In this document: piece by piece, positions 46,907-56,027 of the stretch
How positions within the stretch are numbered: position 1 is the first letter of the stretch
How the letters are laid out: every line of letters starts with the position of its first letter
Assembly: GCA_025736915.1 (NCBI GenBank)
Contig: CP107049.1
Location: 2,294,001 to 2,358,000, forward strand
DNA from: Acinetobacter nosocomialis
GTDB lineage: Bacteria; Pseudomonadota; Gammaproteobacteria; Pseudomonadales; Moraxellaceae
Reading direction: 5' to 3'
DNA: 64,000 nt
Program-made: the position numbers and the translations under genes
Notes under the pieces: generated by a model
What the model was told of the DNA's origin: nothing
What the model saw: the letters and a program-made list of their open reading frames with translations, nothing else
The model's database searches: none

Positions 46907-48289
46907 CTACAGAGATGAGGTTTCTTCCGAAGTATCTCCTGCATGAATCATACGTAATAATTCATTTTTTTGTTGTTCATTTAAGTTTTGAATTTGTTGG
47001 TACAAATTGTCGATCTGGGCTGTTGTAGGTTCAGTATCAGGTGGCAAAGTATCTATATGTGGTGCTAAAGCTTCATCCCGATGCAAGAGGTTATAAAGGT
47101 GTTCGAGCTGCTGCTGAGTCGTATTTAAATCAAGTTGACCTACTTTGCCATGTTCTAATTTAAAACATTGATAAGCAGTCGCATGTTCAAGTAATTCTTC
47201 ACGGCTCCCAGTCACAATAATTTGTAAACACGGAAATGCTTGATGAAGTCGATTTAAAATTTCTGAACAATGTTGAGCATCTAGTTGTGAATCAATCTGA
47301 TCAATTAATAAAATTCCTTCGCCTTCAAGGCAAGGGTCTAAGCTGAGTGGGTTGAGCAAACAAAGTCTGCGTACAACATCTCCTACGAGTGCGATCCATG
47401 TTTTTGTGGTATTGGAAAGTTGTTGAAATGCTAAAGCTTCACCTTTGTAATGTACCATGAGTTGAAGCCGTGGATGATATTGTAGGTAAAGGTCTTCAAG
47501 TTCTGGAAATATAATCTTTAACGCTGATTTAAGCGCATATAGATTTGGTGAAGGAAGCTGTTTAGGTTGCCCTGCCAATTCGATTTGAAGCTGATGTAAA
47601 AGTTCTTCCTGATTTTGTGGATTAGATTGTTTTGAAATAATTCGTTGTACAACCTGCGCTGCTTGCGCATTTTCAATATCGCTAATTTCACGTAACCATT
47701 CAAAAAAGCGAGTAAAAGTTGTAAACGGGATTAAACTAATTTCATAAGCAGAAATAGACTGAGTAATACCTGGAAGGTTTTTATTGAGTAAATTTATATC
47801 GTTAACAAATCGTTCAGATGGGTAATAGGCAAGTAGAGGAAGTCCTTGAAGCGGGTCTTTTCTGGTGACTTGATGATAAAGCGTAACAGTTTGATCGAGC
47901 TGCTGAGTTTCAACTTGACTAATACCCACACCAGTTGCATTTAAGGTCTTAAATAGTTTCCAACTACAAACGGATGTGTCGGTTTGCTGTGCAGATGTAG
48001 TTTCAGGTAATTGCCCGAACTCTGAAGGAATATGGATACTCACTTCTATTTTAGATTGTAAACGAGAATGAGTAATGTCTTGATCGGGCATGACAACACC
48101 CGGAGTGCGGACATCTTTAAGACGCGCAGGAAACCACGTTAAAGCATGATAAATATGCTTAAGTAGCATACTTTTACCGGTTGCCTGCTCACCTAAAATT
48201 AAAGTAATCGGTTGCTTATCATATTGAAACTGGATCTTTAGGTCATGAAACAGAGCAACATGTTTAAATTGGATGGATTGAAGTCTCAT
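46907..48289 (-). CDS. AAA-family ATPase (COG3950-like) with degenerate catalytic motifs
   Basis: 460 residues. Walker A GEQATGKS (33-40), the YYPSERFV strand (155-162), the FFEWLREISDIENA helix (about 195-208) and the layout of the C-terminal half match COG3950-type ATPases, relatives of the RecF/OLD/PtuA superfamily. The catalytic positions differ: Walker B reads LLIDQID (327-333) with Gln331 in place of Glu, the signature reads LSNTTK (291-296) in place of LS-x-G-x-K, and the sensor region reads IVTGSREE (358-365) where TTHS is expected. There is no TOPRIM or nuclease domain; the last 80 residues form a Gln/Leu-rich helical tail. It is 23 bp downstream of a UvrD-like helicase gene. ATP binding is likely, hydrolysis doubtful. 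Confidence 0.8.
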   Translation of the reverse strand: MRLQSIQFKHVALFHDLKIQFQYDKQPITLILGEQATGKSMLLKHIYHALTWFPARLKDVRTPGVVMPDQDITHSRLQSKIEVSIHIPSEFGQLPETTSAQQTDTSVCSWKLFKTLNATGVGISQVETQQLDQTVTLYHQVTRKDPLQGLPLLAYYPSERFVNDINLLNKNLPGITQSISAYEISLIPFTTFTRFFEWLREISDIENAQAAQVVQRIISKQSNPQNQEELLHQLQIELAGQPKQLPSPNLYALKSALKIIFPELEDLYLQYHPRLQLMVHYKGEALAFQQLSNTTKTWIALVGDVVRRLCLLNPLSLDPCLEGEGILLIDQIDSQLDAQHCSEILNRLHQAFPCLQIIVTGSREELLEHATAYQCFKLEHGKVGQLDLNTTQQQLEHLYNLLHRDEALAPHIDTLPPDTEPTTAQIDNLYQQIQNLNEQQKNELLRMIHAGDTSEETSSL

Positions 48290-48312
48290 AGGCTCACCTA
48301 ATTATGAGCGCT

Positions 48313-49815
48313 TCAACCAACCGACTTACGAAGACTTAAAGGCGCCCTTACTTTTAATTGTTGTATCAGATCATAAAGATGATGGATGTTTAGACTTACT
48401 TTAGCACGAGTACAGGCCACGTAAAGTAATCTTAATTCCTCATCTGTAATCTTGTGTTCTAAGCCATTAATTTTAAATTGATAATCATCTTCAATATGGA
48501 CGCGGTTCCACTCTAGTCCTTTTGCTTTATGGGCAGTCGAGATGACATAGTCAGCTTGCTCAAGTGGGGTAATCTTTGCAAGTGCTTTTTTTAGTGGGTC
48601 GGTACCGTGATCATCCACCAGTTTAACCAATGGTTTAATATCACTTCCCTCATTGGTTTCACAGTATTCATGAACATCATGCCATGAGTTAAACCATGCT
48701 AACTCGGGGACGTCAGTAACTCGTTTTCCTTGCTTCAAGAGGCTTGCAGCATCTACAAAACGGTTTAGCTTTTGATGGTCAGCTTGCAAACTCACTTTAT
48801 CGCCGTGAACTAAGCCTGCCAATAACAGCTCCATTGCGCGAGCATTAGTACGACATAAAATCGCATCACGCATTTTTGTATGCGGTTTATTGACTACGCT
48901 TGATTTCTGGTTCGGATTACCAAGTAAAGGAACTGTCTCATTTAAGCCACCTAGCAAAGCATTGGCGACATCGGCAATTGCCTCTCCGAAACGGAAAGAA
49001 GTGGTGAGACGAGACTCTGGCAAAGGCAGTTGTTGCATGGCATTTACTGCACCACGCCACGCGTAGATCTGCTGGTGGGCATCACCTACATAAATAACCT
49101 GCGTACTTTTTTGACGAAGCAGAATCCCCAGCATCAAAGGGTCAGCATCTTGTGCTTCATCAAATAAGACATAATCGGCTGGAATGTTAGGTTCAGACAA
49201 TGCCCAAAGCTTGAGATAAATATCATGACCAATTCCCGCTTGATGGTTTGGGTCGATGGACTCAAGCCAGCGGCGTTCAACAGCAGGGTAAAGGTGGGTC
49301 TGTAGCTCAGTAATATCGTCTGGATGTAACCAGTTTGGCGCCTGAATATGTCGAGGCGCTGGATATTGAGAACTGGTCGAACAGAAATAGCTTACTGCAT
49401 TTGCGACAAGACTCGCTAATCGACTTGGCATTAAGACGTATTTTTCATAACGTCCACCCATCATGCGTCGTAAGGTAATCGGTTCTAGTCGATATTCTTT
49501 GGCAATAAAACTTGGGCTTAAGCGAGGTAAACGTAATTTATCAGTTACGCCACGCGGCACACTGCGAAAGGCGAGTGAGTGAAAAGTACGGCAGTCTACA
49601 TTGCGATGAAATTTGTTTTGAGCTTCACCAGCAATGGCTTTGTTAAAAGCTAAATACATACCACGCCGTTCAGGCATGGCATCACTAATCATTTGTAATG
49701 TAGTAGTTTTACCTGTGCCCGCATAGGCAATCACTTTAAATGATTGCCCAAGACGTCCGTTATCTATGGCAATTGCTTGCTCATAGGTGGCTTTAGGTTT
49801 TTCGATATTCGACAC
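48313..49815 (-). CDS. Compact UvrD/PcrA-like superfamily 1 helicase
   Basis: 500 residues from GTG 49815. All SF1A motifs are intact: Walker A AGTGKT (32-37), Walker B with DEAQD (219-223), QIYAWRG (249-255), TTSFRFG (271-277), STAHKAKGLEWNRV (about 418-431) and LLYVACTRAK (about 461-470). At 500 residues it lacks most of the 1B/2B insertions of UvrD (about 720), and resembles the size class of GajB and similar accessory helicases. It is 9 bp after hisIE and 23 bp before the AAA ATPase gene on the same strand. Role unknown; 3'-5' DNA translocation is expected from the family. Confidence 0.88.
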   Translation of the reverse strand: MSNIEKPKATYEQAIAIDNGRLGQSFKVIAYAGTGKTTTLQMISDAMPERRGMYLAFNKAIAGEAQNKFHRNVDCRTFHSLAFRSVPRGVTDKLRLPRLSPSFIAKEYRLEPITLRRMMGGRYEKYVLMPSRLASLVANAVSYFCSTSSQYPAPRHIQAPNWLHPDDITELQTHLYPAVERRWLESIDPNHQAGIGHDIYLKLWALSEPNIPADYVLFDEAQDADPLMLGILLRQKSTQVIYVGDAHQQIYAWRGAVNAMQQLPLPESRLTTSFRFGEAIADVANALLGGLNETVPLLGNPNQKSSVVNKPHTKMRDAILCRTNARAMELLLAGLVHGDKVSLQADHQKLNRFVDAASLLKQGKRVTDVPELAWFNSWHDVHEYCETNEGSDIKPLVKLVDDHGTDPLKKALAKITPLEQADYVISTAHKAKGLEWNRVHIEDDYQFKINGLEHKITDEELRLLYVACTRAKVSLNIHHLYDLIQQLKVRAPLSLRKSVG

Positions 49816-49824
49816 TGAGTGATT

Positions 49825-50598
49825 TTAAACCTTGTTACGGTTAGCTTTTTCAACTAAACCAGATAAACCCTGACGACGAGCTAATTCGTCAATAATAAGT
49901 TGTGGATTAAGATCGAAATAACCCAACATGACAATGCTATGGAACCACAAATCGGCAGTTTCATAAATCAAGTCATTTAAATTGCTTTCTGTATTTTGAG
50001 CAGCGTAGTCTTTCGCAGCAATAATAGTTTCTACGCCTTCTTCGCCGACTTTTTCCAAGATTTTATTGATGCCTTTTTTATAAAGGCTTGCAACATATGA
50101 CGTATCCGCTTCAGCTTGCTTACGCTCTTGCATCAATTGCCCTAAGTGAGCAAGCACATCAACTTGTTCTGTGGTGTGAGCATGATCGTGGCTTTCAGTT
50201 TTGGCTTTGTCACCATAAATTGCAGTAGGGTCTTTTAATTGCGCGTCTACAATTTCCCAGCCCTGTGGGGTAAGTTTACGGTAGAAACAAGACTCACGAC
50301 CTGTATGACATGCGATACCACCATGTTGCTCAACTTGTAATACGATTACATCACCATCGCAATCTAAACGAATTTCATAAACTGTTTGAAAATGGCCTGA
50401 CTCTTCACCCTTGTGCCAGAGTTTTTGGCGAGAGCGAGAGAAGTACACAGCTTGATTTTTTTCTGCTGTGAGCGCAAGTGATTCACGGTTCATCCACGCC
50501 ACCATCAAAATACGTCCGGTTTGATGATGTTGAGCAATGGCAGGGATAAGACCTTGTTCGTTAAATTTTACTTCATCGAGCCATTGCGTGTTATTCAT
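49825..50598 (-). CDS. hisIE: Bifunctional phosphoribosyl-AMP cyclohydrolase/phosphoribosyl-ATP pyrophosphatase
   Basis: 257 residues catalysing steps 2 and 3 of histidine synthesis. The HisI domain (about 1-125) has the zinc and catalytic cysteines in [14 protein letters not shown] and [10 protein letters not shown]; the HisE domain (about 150-250) has the all-alpha MazG-like pattern [21 protein letters not shown] with its acidic metal site. A His-rich linker ([10 protein letters not shown]) joins them. It is not clustered with other his genes here; instead it heads a tight unit with a helicase and an AAA ATPase. Confidence 0.95.
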   Translation of the reverse strand: MNNTQWLDEVKFNEQGLIPAIAQHHQTGRILMVAWMNRESLALTAEKNQAVYFSRSRQKLWHKGEESGHFQTVYEIRLDCDGDVIVLQVEQHGGIACHTGRESCFYRKLTPQGWEIVDAQLKDPTAIYGDKAKTESHDHAHTTEQVDVLAHLGQLMQERKQAEADTSYVASLYKKGINKILEKVGEEGVETIIAAKDYAAQNTESNLNDLIYETADLWFHSIVMLGYFDLNPQLIIDELARRQGLSGLVEKANRNKV

Positions 50599-50771
50599 GA
50601 GGAACCACCAAAGAAATATGAACTATAAATTGATTTCAATCAGATGCTAAAAATAGCTTGTATAGTGTACGGCATCAACGTCGCTTTGCGGAAAAATTCT
50701 TTGTCCTTTTTGTCTTTGTCAGCGTATTGAATAGCTTGTAACGCTTACCAATCGGTATCTTATTCAAATGA

Positions 50772-51158
50772 CTAAGGCGTGAGGATATTTGAAATCTCAA
50801 TCAAATTTTGATCTGGATCACGAATATAAACTGAAAGAATAGGGTGCACCGCACCCGTACGTTCCACAGGACCTTCTTCAATTTGAATATTTAACTGATT
50901 AAGGTGTGCAACCACTTCTGAAATAGGGGTATCTGAAATAAAACACAGGTCGGCAGATCCAGGAGTCGGCTGTAATGCCTTAGGTTCAAACTCGTTACCT
51001 TGCTGGTGTAAATTTATTTTTTGATTTCCGAACTGTAGGGCCTTTCTATCACCTTTAAAAGTGATGACCTCAAACCCTAATACGGTTTGATAGAAATTAC
51101 AGGTAGTTTCAATATTTGAGACGGTTAAAACAAGGTGATCAAGATGGCTGATCTTCAT
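50772..51158 (-). CDS. VOC-superfamily (glyoxalase/dioxygenase-fold) protein
   Basis: 128 residues with two beta-alpha-beta-beta-beta modules (ISHLDHLVLTV at the start; VYIRDPDQNLIEISN at the end). A metal site of the family is likely at His8 and the Glu of LIEISN, with a third ligand near the middle. VOC proteins include lyases, dioxygenases and antibiotic-binding proteins, so the function is open. It follows a flavin monooxygenase gene by 26 bp on the same strand, suggesting a joint catabolic or detoxification role. Confidence 0.85.
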   Translation of the reverse strand: MKISHLDHLVLTVSNIETTCNFYQTVLGFEVITFKGDRKALQFGNQKINLHQQGNEFEPKALQPTPGSADLCFISDTPISEVVAHLNQLNIQIEEGPVERTGAVHPILSVYIRDPDQNLIEISNILTP

Positions 51159-51184
51159 GTGTTACTCACTATTATTTGGTTGGG

Positions 51185-52498
51185 TTAATAGTCAGACAGA
51201 GATTCATTTTTTAAATGAAACGCACTGCTTTCTTTATGTGCTTGAGCGACTTGATCATAATCAAGTTGCTGAAATGAACCTGTCTTTAATCCCGAAATTG
51301 TGATTGCCATTTCTTTTCGAAAATAAGGAATTTGATACATCCAAGGGAAAACTAAATCTCTTAAGCTTCCCGCCCACCAATGGTCAGATTGATAAAGTGG
51401 TGTTAATAAGCGACTAAGAAATTGATAAAACTGGGTGGATGAACGACGAAACTGGTGGTAGTGCTGCCAGAGCAGGGACCAATCAATGTTTTGATTCTTT
51501 TTAGCTTGTTGTAGGGATTGAGAAAAAGCCCAAGCATCTAATAATGCCATATTGGCCCCTTGTCCTAACTGTGGACTCATTGCATGAGCGGCATCGCCAA
51601 TCACCCCAATTCGTCCTTGACCAAATTGAGTCATGACGACATCACGGTAGTTTGCAGATAGCCATTTAGGCTGAGTTGGACTGTTATACAAAATCTTTTT
51701 TAGCCATTCTGCAACTGTGGGCCAACGCTCCGAGACTTGCTTTAACCAAGCTTGTTTCGCCTGTTCATCTTGCAAAAAGCTTTGTAATTGGGAGGTAGGT
51801 AAGCTCCAAAATATACTCGAAAGGCGCTGTTGAGGTTCTGTGGGAACTGCTCCTGTAGGAAGAATTCCCATCATAATTTTTGAGCGATCATAAAATTGAT
51901 GCAAAATTTCAGCATCTAATACTTGGCACTCAGGCACGATACTCCACGCTGCACCCCAAGGGTAGGCTTTGTCAACCTTTACCCATGCTTTGGGGCGTAA
52001 CTGGCTACGCGCACCATTGGCAATGAGTAGGCCATCAAAGCAAGCATCAAACTTTTGGTTTTGATGACTGCCGAATATCCGAACTTCATCGTTATGTTCT
52101 TCAAATCTTTCAACAGAATGGCTCATACACCAAGTAATCTGGCTTGAATATTCGCTAAGCTTTTGAGTGAGTACATGACACAAAGTGGCTCGGTGTATAC
52201 CTAGTCCATAGAGGTTTGCTGATGCTTCGCGATAATGACTGTTAACTAAAAGACGCTTGTCGGGAAGTTGTCCTTCTAGGCCTGTGACTCTCGCACCTAA
52301 GGATAAGGCTTTGTCGAGTACACCTAAATGTTCAAATACAGCTAAGCCAGCGGGTTGTAGTAATAACCCAGCACCGACAGGAGATAATTCATCAACTTGT
52401 TCAAAAATAGTAACGTTATTGCCTTCTCGGGCAAGCAAAATGGCAGTGGCTAAACCTGCGGTACCTGCACCAATAATGGCAAAATGAGGTGTTTTCAT
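51185..52498 (-). CDS. FAD-dependent monooxygenase (PHBH-fold)
   Basis: 437 residues. The N-terminal FAD dinucleotide motif GAGTAGLATAILLAREGNNVTIFEQ (about 8-32, given here in part) and the GVIGDAAHAMSPQLGQGANMALLDA motif near residue 300 identify a class A flavoprotein hydroxylase. It resembles salicylate- and urate-type hydroxylases more than UbiH/UbiF, but the substrate cannot be assigned. No signal peptide. First gene of a two-gene unit with the VOC gene; the Shine-Dalgarno is weak. Confidence 0.88.
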   Translation of the reverse strand: MKTPHFAIIGAGTAGLATAILLAREGNNVTIFEQVDELSPVGAGLLLQPAGLAVFEHLGVLDKALSLGARVTGLEGQLPDKRLLVNSHYREASANLYGLGIHRATLCHVLTQKLSEYSSQITWCMSHSVERFEEHNDEVRIFGSHQNQKFDACFDGLLIANGARSQLRPKAWVKVDKAYPWGAAWSIVPECQVLDAEILHQFYDRSKIMMGILPTGAVPTEPQQRLSSIFWSLPTSQLQSFLQDEQAKQAWLKQVSERWPTVAEWLKKILYNSPTQPKWLSANYRDVVMTQFGQGRIGVIGDAAHAMSPQLGQGANMALLDAWAFSQSLQQAKKNQNIDWSLLWQHYHQFRRSSTQFYQFLSRLLTPLYQSDHWWAGSLRDLVFPWMYQIPYFRKEMAITISGLKTGSFQQLDYDQVAQAHKESSAFHLKNESLSDY

Positions 52499-52584
52499 TG
52501 TTTGTTCTTTTCAAGCATTTATGAATGCTAATTTAGCAATGAACGAACAAGCGATCTATATTTTTAAAAATTAAAGTTAGCCAT

Positions 52585-52614
52585 AAAAAAATCCCTTGCA
52601 CTAGCAAGGGATTT
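52585..52614 (-). terminator. Terminator of the ubiEJB operon
   Basis: AAATCCCTTGC - ACTA - GCAAGGGATTT is a perfect 11-bp stem. The minus-strand T-run follows it, and it lies six bases after the ubiB stop. Confidence 0.93.
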
Positions 52615-52619
52615 AGAAC

Positions 52620-54239
52620 TTATTTCAAAATACGCCAAAGCGCTAATAAGCTACTCAGCACAATTAAAATAATGGAAACAAACCAAGGGCTAATAATCGC
52701 AATGGTCAGTAAAATCAGCATGGTACTGCCAAACATCCAGCTACGGCGCTGTTGATGTTCCATTTGCAAACGAAGCTGTTGAATTTCACGTAACTGACGA
52801 TCTTGCCAAGCAGACTGGTTCTTTAAACCATTTAGGCTGTCAATAATTAAGCTTGGCAAATCCTGAGCACCTAAAAGCAGGTCAGGTAGTTGCTGGCCGA
52901 GTTCTTTTACATTTTTGACTGGGTTCATGTTGGACTTAACCCATTCTGTCAAAATAGGTTTTGCCAATTTCCAGATGTCGAGCTGCGGATAAAGGTCCGT
53001 ACCTAAGCCTTCTACATGCACCAAAGTTTTGAGTAGCAGCATGAGTTGTGGCGGGATTTCTAAATGGAAGCGACGCGCAATATCCATCACTTGAATTAAG
53101 ATACCCGCAAAATCAAGTTGATCCATTGGTTTAGAAACCATTGGTCCAACAGTACGGCGCATCTCACGTGCTAAAGCGTCTTGGTCTGTACCCGGTGGAA
53201 TCCAGCCAGCTTGGTGCACAATTTGAATAAGCTGCATAAAGTTGCTGTTCATCACAGCAAGCAACATGCGGGCAACCGTCATTTGGTCGTGCTTAGAAAG
53301 CTCACCCATAATCGCACAGTCCAGTGCAATAAAGCGTGGATTGCTTGGATTGATGGTTTCTACAAAGACATTACCGGGGTGCATGTCGGCATGGAAAAAG
53401 TTATCGCGGAATACTTGCGTAAAGAAAATGGTTAATCCTTTTTCTGCAAGTTGTGCGCGGTCCATGCCTAAACGGTCAAAGGTTGCCGTGTCTGAAATAG
53501 GGACACCAGTAATACGCTCAGCCACCATGACATCTTTGGTGTCCATGTAGACTTCTGGCACATACATCATGGTTGAACCAGTGAAGTAATGGCGCATACG
53601 ACGGGTGTTATCTGCCTCAATACTCAAGTCCAGCTCATTTAAAATGATCTGACGGTAGTCTTGAATAATTTCAGTGAGATGCAACGCGCGAGCAGCTTCT
53701 AGGCGACTTTCTAAGGTGTTGCCTAGCCAAGCTAAAATTTCAAAGTCTTGTAAAATCTGGCTACGAATGTCCGGACGAGTAACTTTAACAACAACTTCAC
53801 GGCCATCATGCAGTGCTGCTGTATGTACTTGTGCAATTGAAGCAGCAGCTAATGGTTGGTCATCAAAGCGAGCAAATAGAGTATTTACGTCTGCCTTTAA
53901 AGAATCTTGAATACGTTGTTTGGCAACATTGCTATCAAAAGGTTTGACTTGATCTTGAAGTAAGACCAATTGCGCGAGTATTTCAGGTGGAATCAGGTCG
54001 CGTCGAGTAGACAGTAACTGCCCAAGCTTAATTGCAAGCGGGCCCATATCTTCTAAAGCTTCTTTAAGCTTTAAAGGGTTTTTGCGTTCACGACTCGACC
54101 ATGCAGCTGGGTGCATCTTAATAATATTTAATGCACGTTGAGCTTTAACAGGTAATTCATCCGCAGGGAACAACGTATCGAGTCTATAGTGCGCTGCAAT
54201 ACGCCAAAGTTCGAGTAAACGTGAAACGTGCGGAATCAT
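52620..54239 (-). CDS. ubiB: Ubiquinone biosynthesis regulatory kinase-like protein UbiB
   Basis: 539 residues, ABC1/ADCK family atypical kinase. The KxGQ motif (AIKLGQLLSTRRDLIPP, near residues 71-87), the Ala-rich nucleotide loop AAASIAQVH, the catalytic-loop HADMHPGN and the metal-binding DCAIMG are present. Two C-terminal transmembrane helices (about 500-539) anchor it. It is needed for ubiquinone synthesis, with ATPase rather than protein kinase activity in relatives. 12 bp after ubiJ; last gene of ubiE-ubiJ-ubiB. Confidence 0.95.
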   Translation of the reverse strand: MIPHVSRLLELWRIAAHYRLDTLFPADELPVKAQRALNIIKMHPAAWSSRERKNPLKLKEALEDMGPLAIKLGQLLSTRRDLIPPEILAQLVLLQDQVKPFDSNVAKQRIQDSLKADVNTLFARFDDQPLAAASIAQVHTAALHDGREVVVKVTRPDIRSQILQDFEILAWLGNTLESRLEAARALHLTEIIQDYRQIILNELDLSIEADNTRRMRHYFTGSTMMYVPEVYMDTKDVMVAERITGVPISDTATFDRLGMDRAQLAEKGLTIFFTQVFRDNFFHADMHPGNVFVETINPSNPRFIALDCAIMGELSKHDQMTVARMLLAVMNSNFMQLIQIVHQAGWIPPGTDQDALAREMRRTVGPMVSKPMDQLDFAGILIQVMDIARRFHLEIPPQLMLLLKTLVHVEGLGTDLYPQLDIWKLAKPILTEWVKSNMNPVKNVKELGQQLPDLLLGAQDLPSLIIDSLNGLKNQSAWQDRQLREIQQLRLQMEHQQRRSWMFGSTMLILLTIAIISPWFVSIILIVLSSLLALWRILK

Positions 54240-54251
54240 ATACAGTCTTAC

Positions 54252-54920
54252 CTAGTCTTGAGTGGGTTGTAGTTGTGCATTGAGCTGCTGTAGCTTAGCT
54301 TCTAGACGGTCAATGTCTTGATTAAGCTTACGCGTAGCCTGATTTAAATCGTCCATTTCCCAACGTGGGGCAAATAAACCACTGTCTTCTTTTAAGGCAT
54401 CTTCAGCAAAAAATAGATGGCTTTGCACGGAGCGTTTTAAATGCTTTGGTGCAAGTTGAATCTTGCCAATTTCATGAGCAAGTTGAGGGCCAACCCATTT
54501 TGATAAATGCGCAGCTAAATCAGGTTCAGCTTGCTGCATAATTCTTTGAATATCCTGTAATAGGTGATAATCACCTTGAAGCGGGATATTACCAATCTGG
54601 TCTGGATCGCTGACCAATAGTTTGATCAGTTCAACCACATCTTTGACATGCAAAGTGGCTGTGGCTTCAGAAATTTTAAATTGTGGATCAAACGGGCGTT
54701 GTTCAAAAATAGAAGGTTTTTCGCTATGCCCAGTTGCAGTAGGTTCAAGACGTACTTTTTCTTGGTCAAAGAATACATCGACAGAAAGTTGCGGGCTATC
54801 TATGACCACACGCAACATTTTGCCCTGTAACTGATTGAGCTGAATGCGGGTTAAGGCATCCAGATCGATCAGATGATGAATGATACGTTCGACTGCACCG
54901 AGTGCCAAAATCGACCACAT
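54252..54920 (-). CDS. ubiJ: Ubiquinone biosynthesis accessory factor UbiJ
   Basis: 222 residues. The N-terminal SCP2 lipid-binding domain (about 15-115, with the hydrophobic strand pattern TATLHVKDVVELIKLL) and C-terminal helical/coiled-coil segment (RKLNQDIDRLEAKLQQLNAQLQ) match UbiJ, which scaffolds the soluble ubiquinone synthesis complex and binds prenylated intermediates. GGGAT precedes the ATG, 11 bp from ubiE. Confidence 0.93.
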   Translation of the reverse strand: MWSILALGAVERIIHHLIDLDALTRIQLNQLQGKMLRVVIDSPQLSVDVFFDQEKVRLEPTATGHSEKPSIFEQRPFDPQFKISEATATLHVKDVVELIKLLVSDPDQIGNIPLQGDYHLLQDIQRIMQQAEPDLAAHLSKWVGPQLAHEIGKIQLAPKHLKRSVQSHLFFAEDALKEDSGLFAPRWEMDDLNQATRKLNQDIDRLEAKLQQLNAQLQPTQD

Positions 54921-54931
54921 ATCGCTATCCC

Positions 54932-55879
54932 TTACAGTTTGAAACCGCGGTGAACAGCAACAATACCGCCAGTCAGGTTGTGATAGTCACAGTTTTGGAA
55001 GCCAGCATTTTCCATCATACCTTTTAAGGTGCGTTGGTCTGGGTGCATACGAATTGATTCAGCTAAATACTTATAACTTTCTGAGTCATTGGCAACCAAT
55101 TTACCCATAATCGGTAAAGCAGTGAATGAGTAAAGGTCATAAAGTTTTGAGAATGGCTCAAATACAGGTTTAGAAAACTCAAGAATCAGTAAACGACCAC
55201 CTGGTTTAAGTACACGGAACATAGAAGCAAGCGCAGCGTCTTTATCTGTCACGTTACGTAAACCAAAGCTAATGGTAACAAGGTCAAAGCTGTTGTCTGC
55301 AAAAGGCTCTAATGTTTCAGCATTGGCAAGTACGAAATCGACATTGGTACAGCCTGCATCAATTAGACGGTCACGACCTACATTCAGCATAGATTCGTTA
55401 ATGTCTGAAAGTACCACATGACCTTGAGGACCAACTTCACGGCTAAATACTTTTGCTAAGTCGCCTGTACCGCCAGCAATATCCAACACGTGTTGACCAC
55501 GGCGAACACCAGACATATTAATTGCAAAGCGTTTCCACAAACGGTGGATACCAAATGACATTAAGTCATTCATCAAGTCATATTTGCTTGCAACTGAATG
55601 GAAAACTTCAGCAACTTTTTGTGCTTTATCTTCGGTTTTAACTGTTGAGAAACCAAAGTGAGTTGTTTCACCAACGTTGCCAGTATTGCTAGCACCACGT
55701 GGTAAATTGTATTTCGGTACAGAACCGCTAACAGGTGTATCTGTTAAGGTTTGCTGTAAAGTTTGTTGTTGCCCTTGAGGAGTACCTTGCGGTAAAGGTG
55801 AGCTTAGGAATGGGCTAACTTTGTCTGAACTTTGTGCCTGCTCAGTTGGAGATGTTGGCTTTTGGTTTTCGTTAGACAT
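54932..55879 (-). CDS. ubiE: Ubiquinone/menaquinone C-methyltransferase UbiE with N-terminal extension
   Basis: 315 residues from ATG 55879, which has GGAGAG five bases upstream; an ORF reaching 55990 has no such signal. It transfers methyl from SAM to 2-polyprenyl-6-methoxy-benzoquinol. The SAM motif [33 protein letters not shown] and the C-terminal [12 protein letters not shown] are all present. About 60 residues rich in Gln, Pro, Ser and Thr precede the catalytic domain, making it longer than the usual 251-residue E. coli enzyme. Confidence 0.95.
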   Translation of the reverse strand: MSNENQKPTSPTEQAQSSDKVSPFLSSPLPQGTPQGQQQTLQQTLTDTPVSGSVPKYNLPRGASNTGNVGETTHFGFSTVKTEDKAQKVAEVFHSVASKYDLMNDLMSFGIHRLWKRFAINMSGVRRGQHVLDIAGGTGDLAKVFSREVGPQGHVVLSDINESMLNVGRDRLIDAGCTNVDFVLANAETLEPFADNSFDLVTISFGLRNVTDKDAALASMFRVLKPGGRLLILEFSKPVFEPFSKLYDLYSFTALPIMGKLVANDSESYKYLAESIRMHPDQRTLKGMMENAGFQNCDYHNLTGGIVAVHRGFKL

Positions 55880-56027
55880 ATTGTCTCTCCTAGACTCAAA
55901 CTCAAGTGAAACGGAATAAGTTCTGCATGATGACAGATTTTGTCTATTTTTACAGGCATCATCATGCAAATATAATGAATAAAATCTCAACTTCGCGAGG
56001 TTGAGTTTTTTCTATGTGCCGACCTTA

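Noticed and set aside
46907..49815. Direct call of a Gabija defence system
   Set aside because: The ATPase has no TOPRIM nuclease domain, the gene order is reversed and the ATPase has degenerate catalytic motifs.
55880..55990. UbiE start at 55990
   Set aside because: The extra 37 residues lack a ribosome site, while ATG 55879 has GGAGAG at the right distance.
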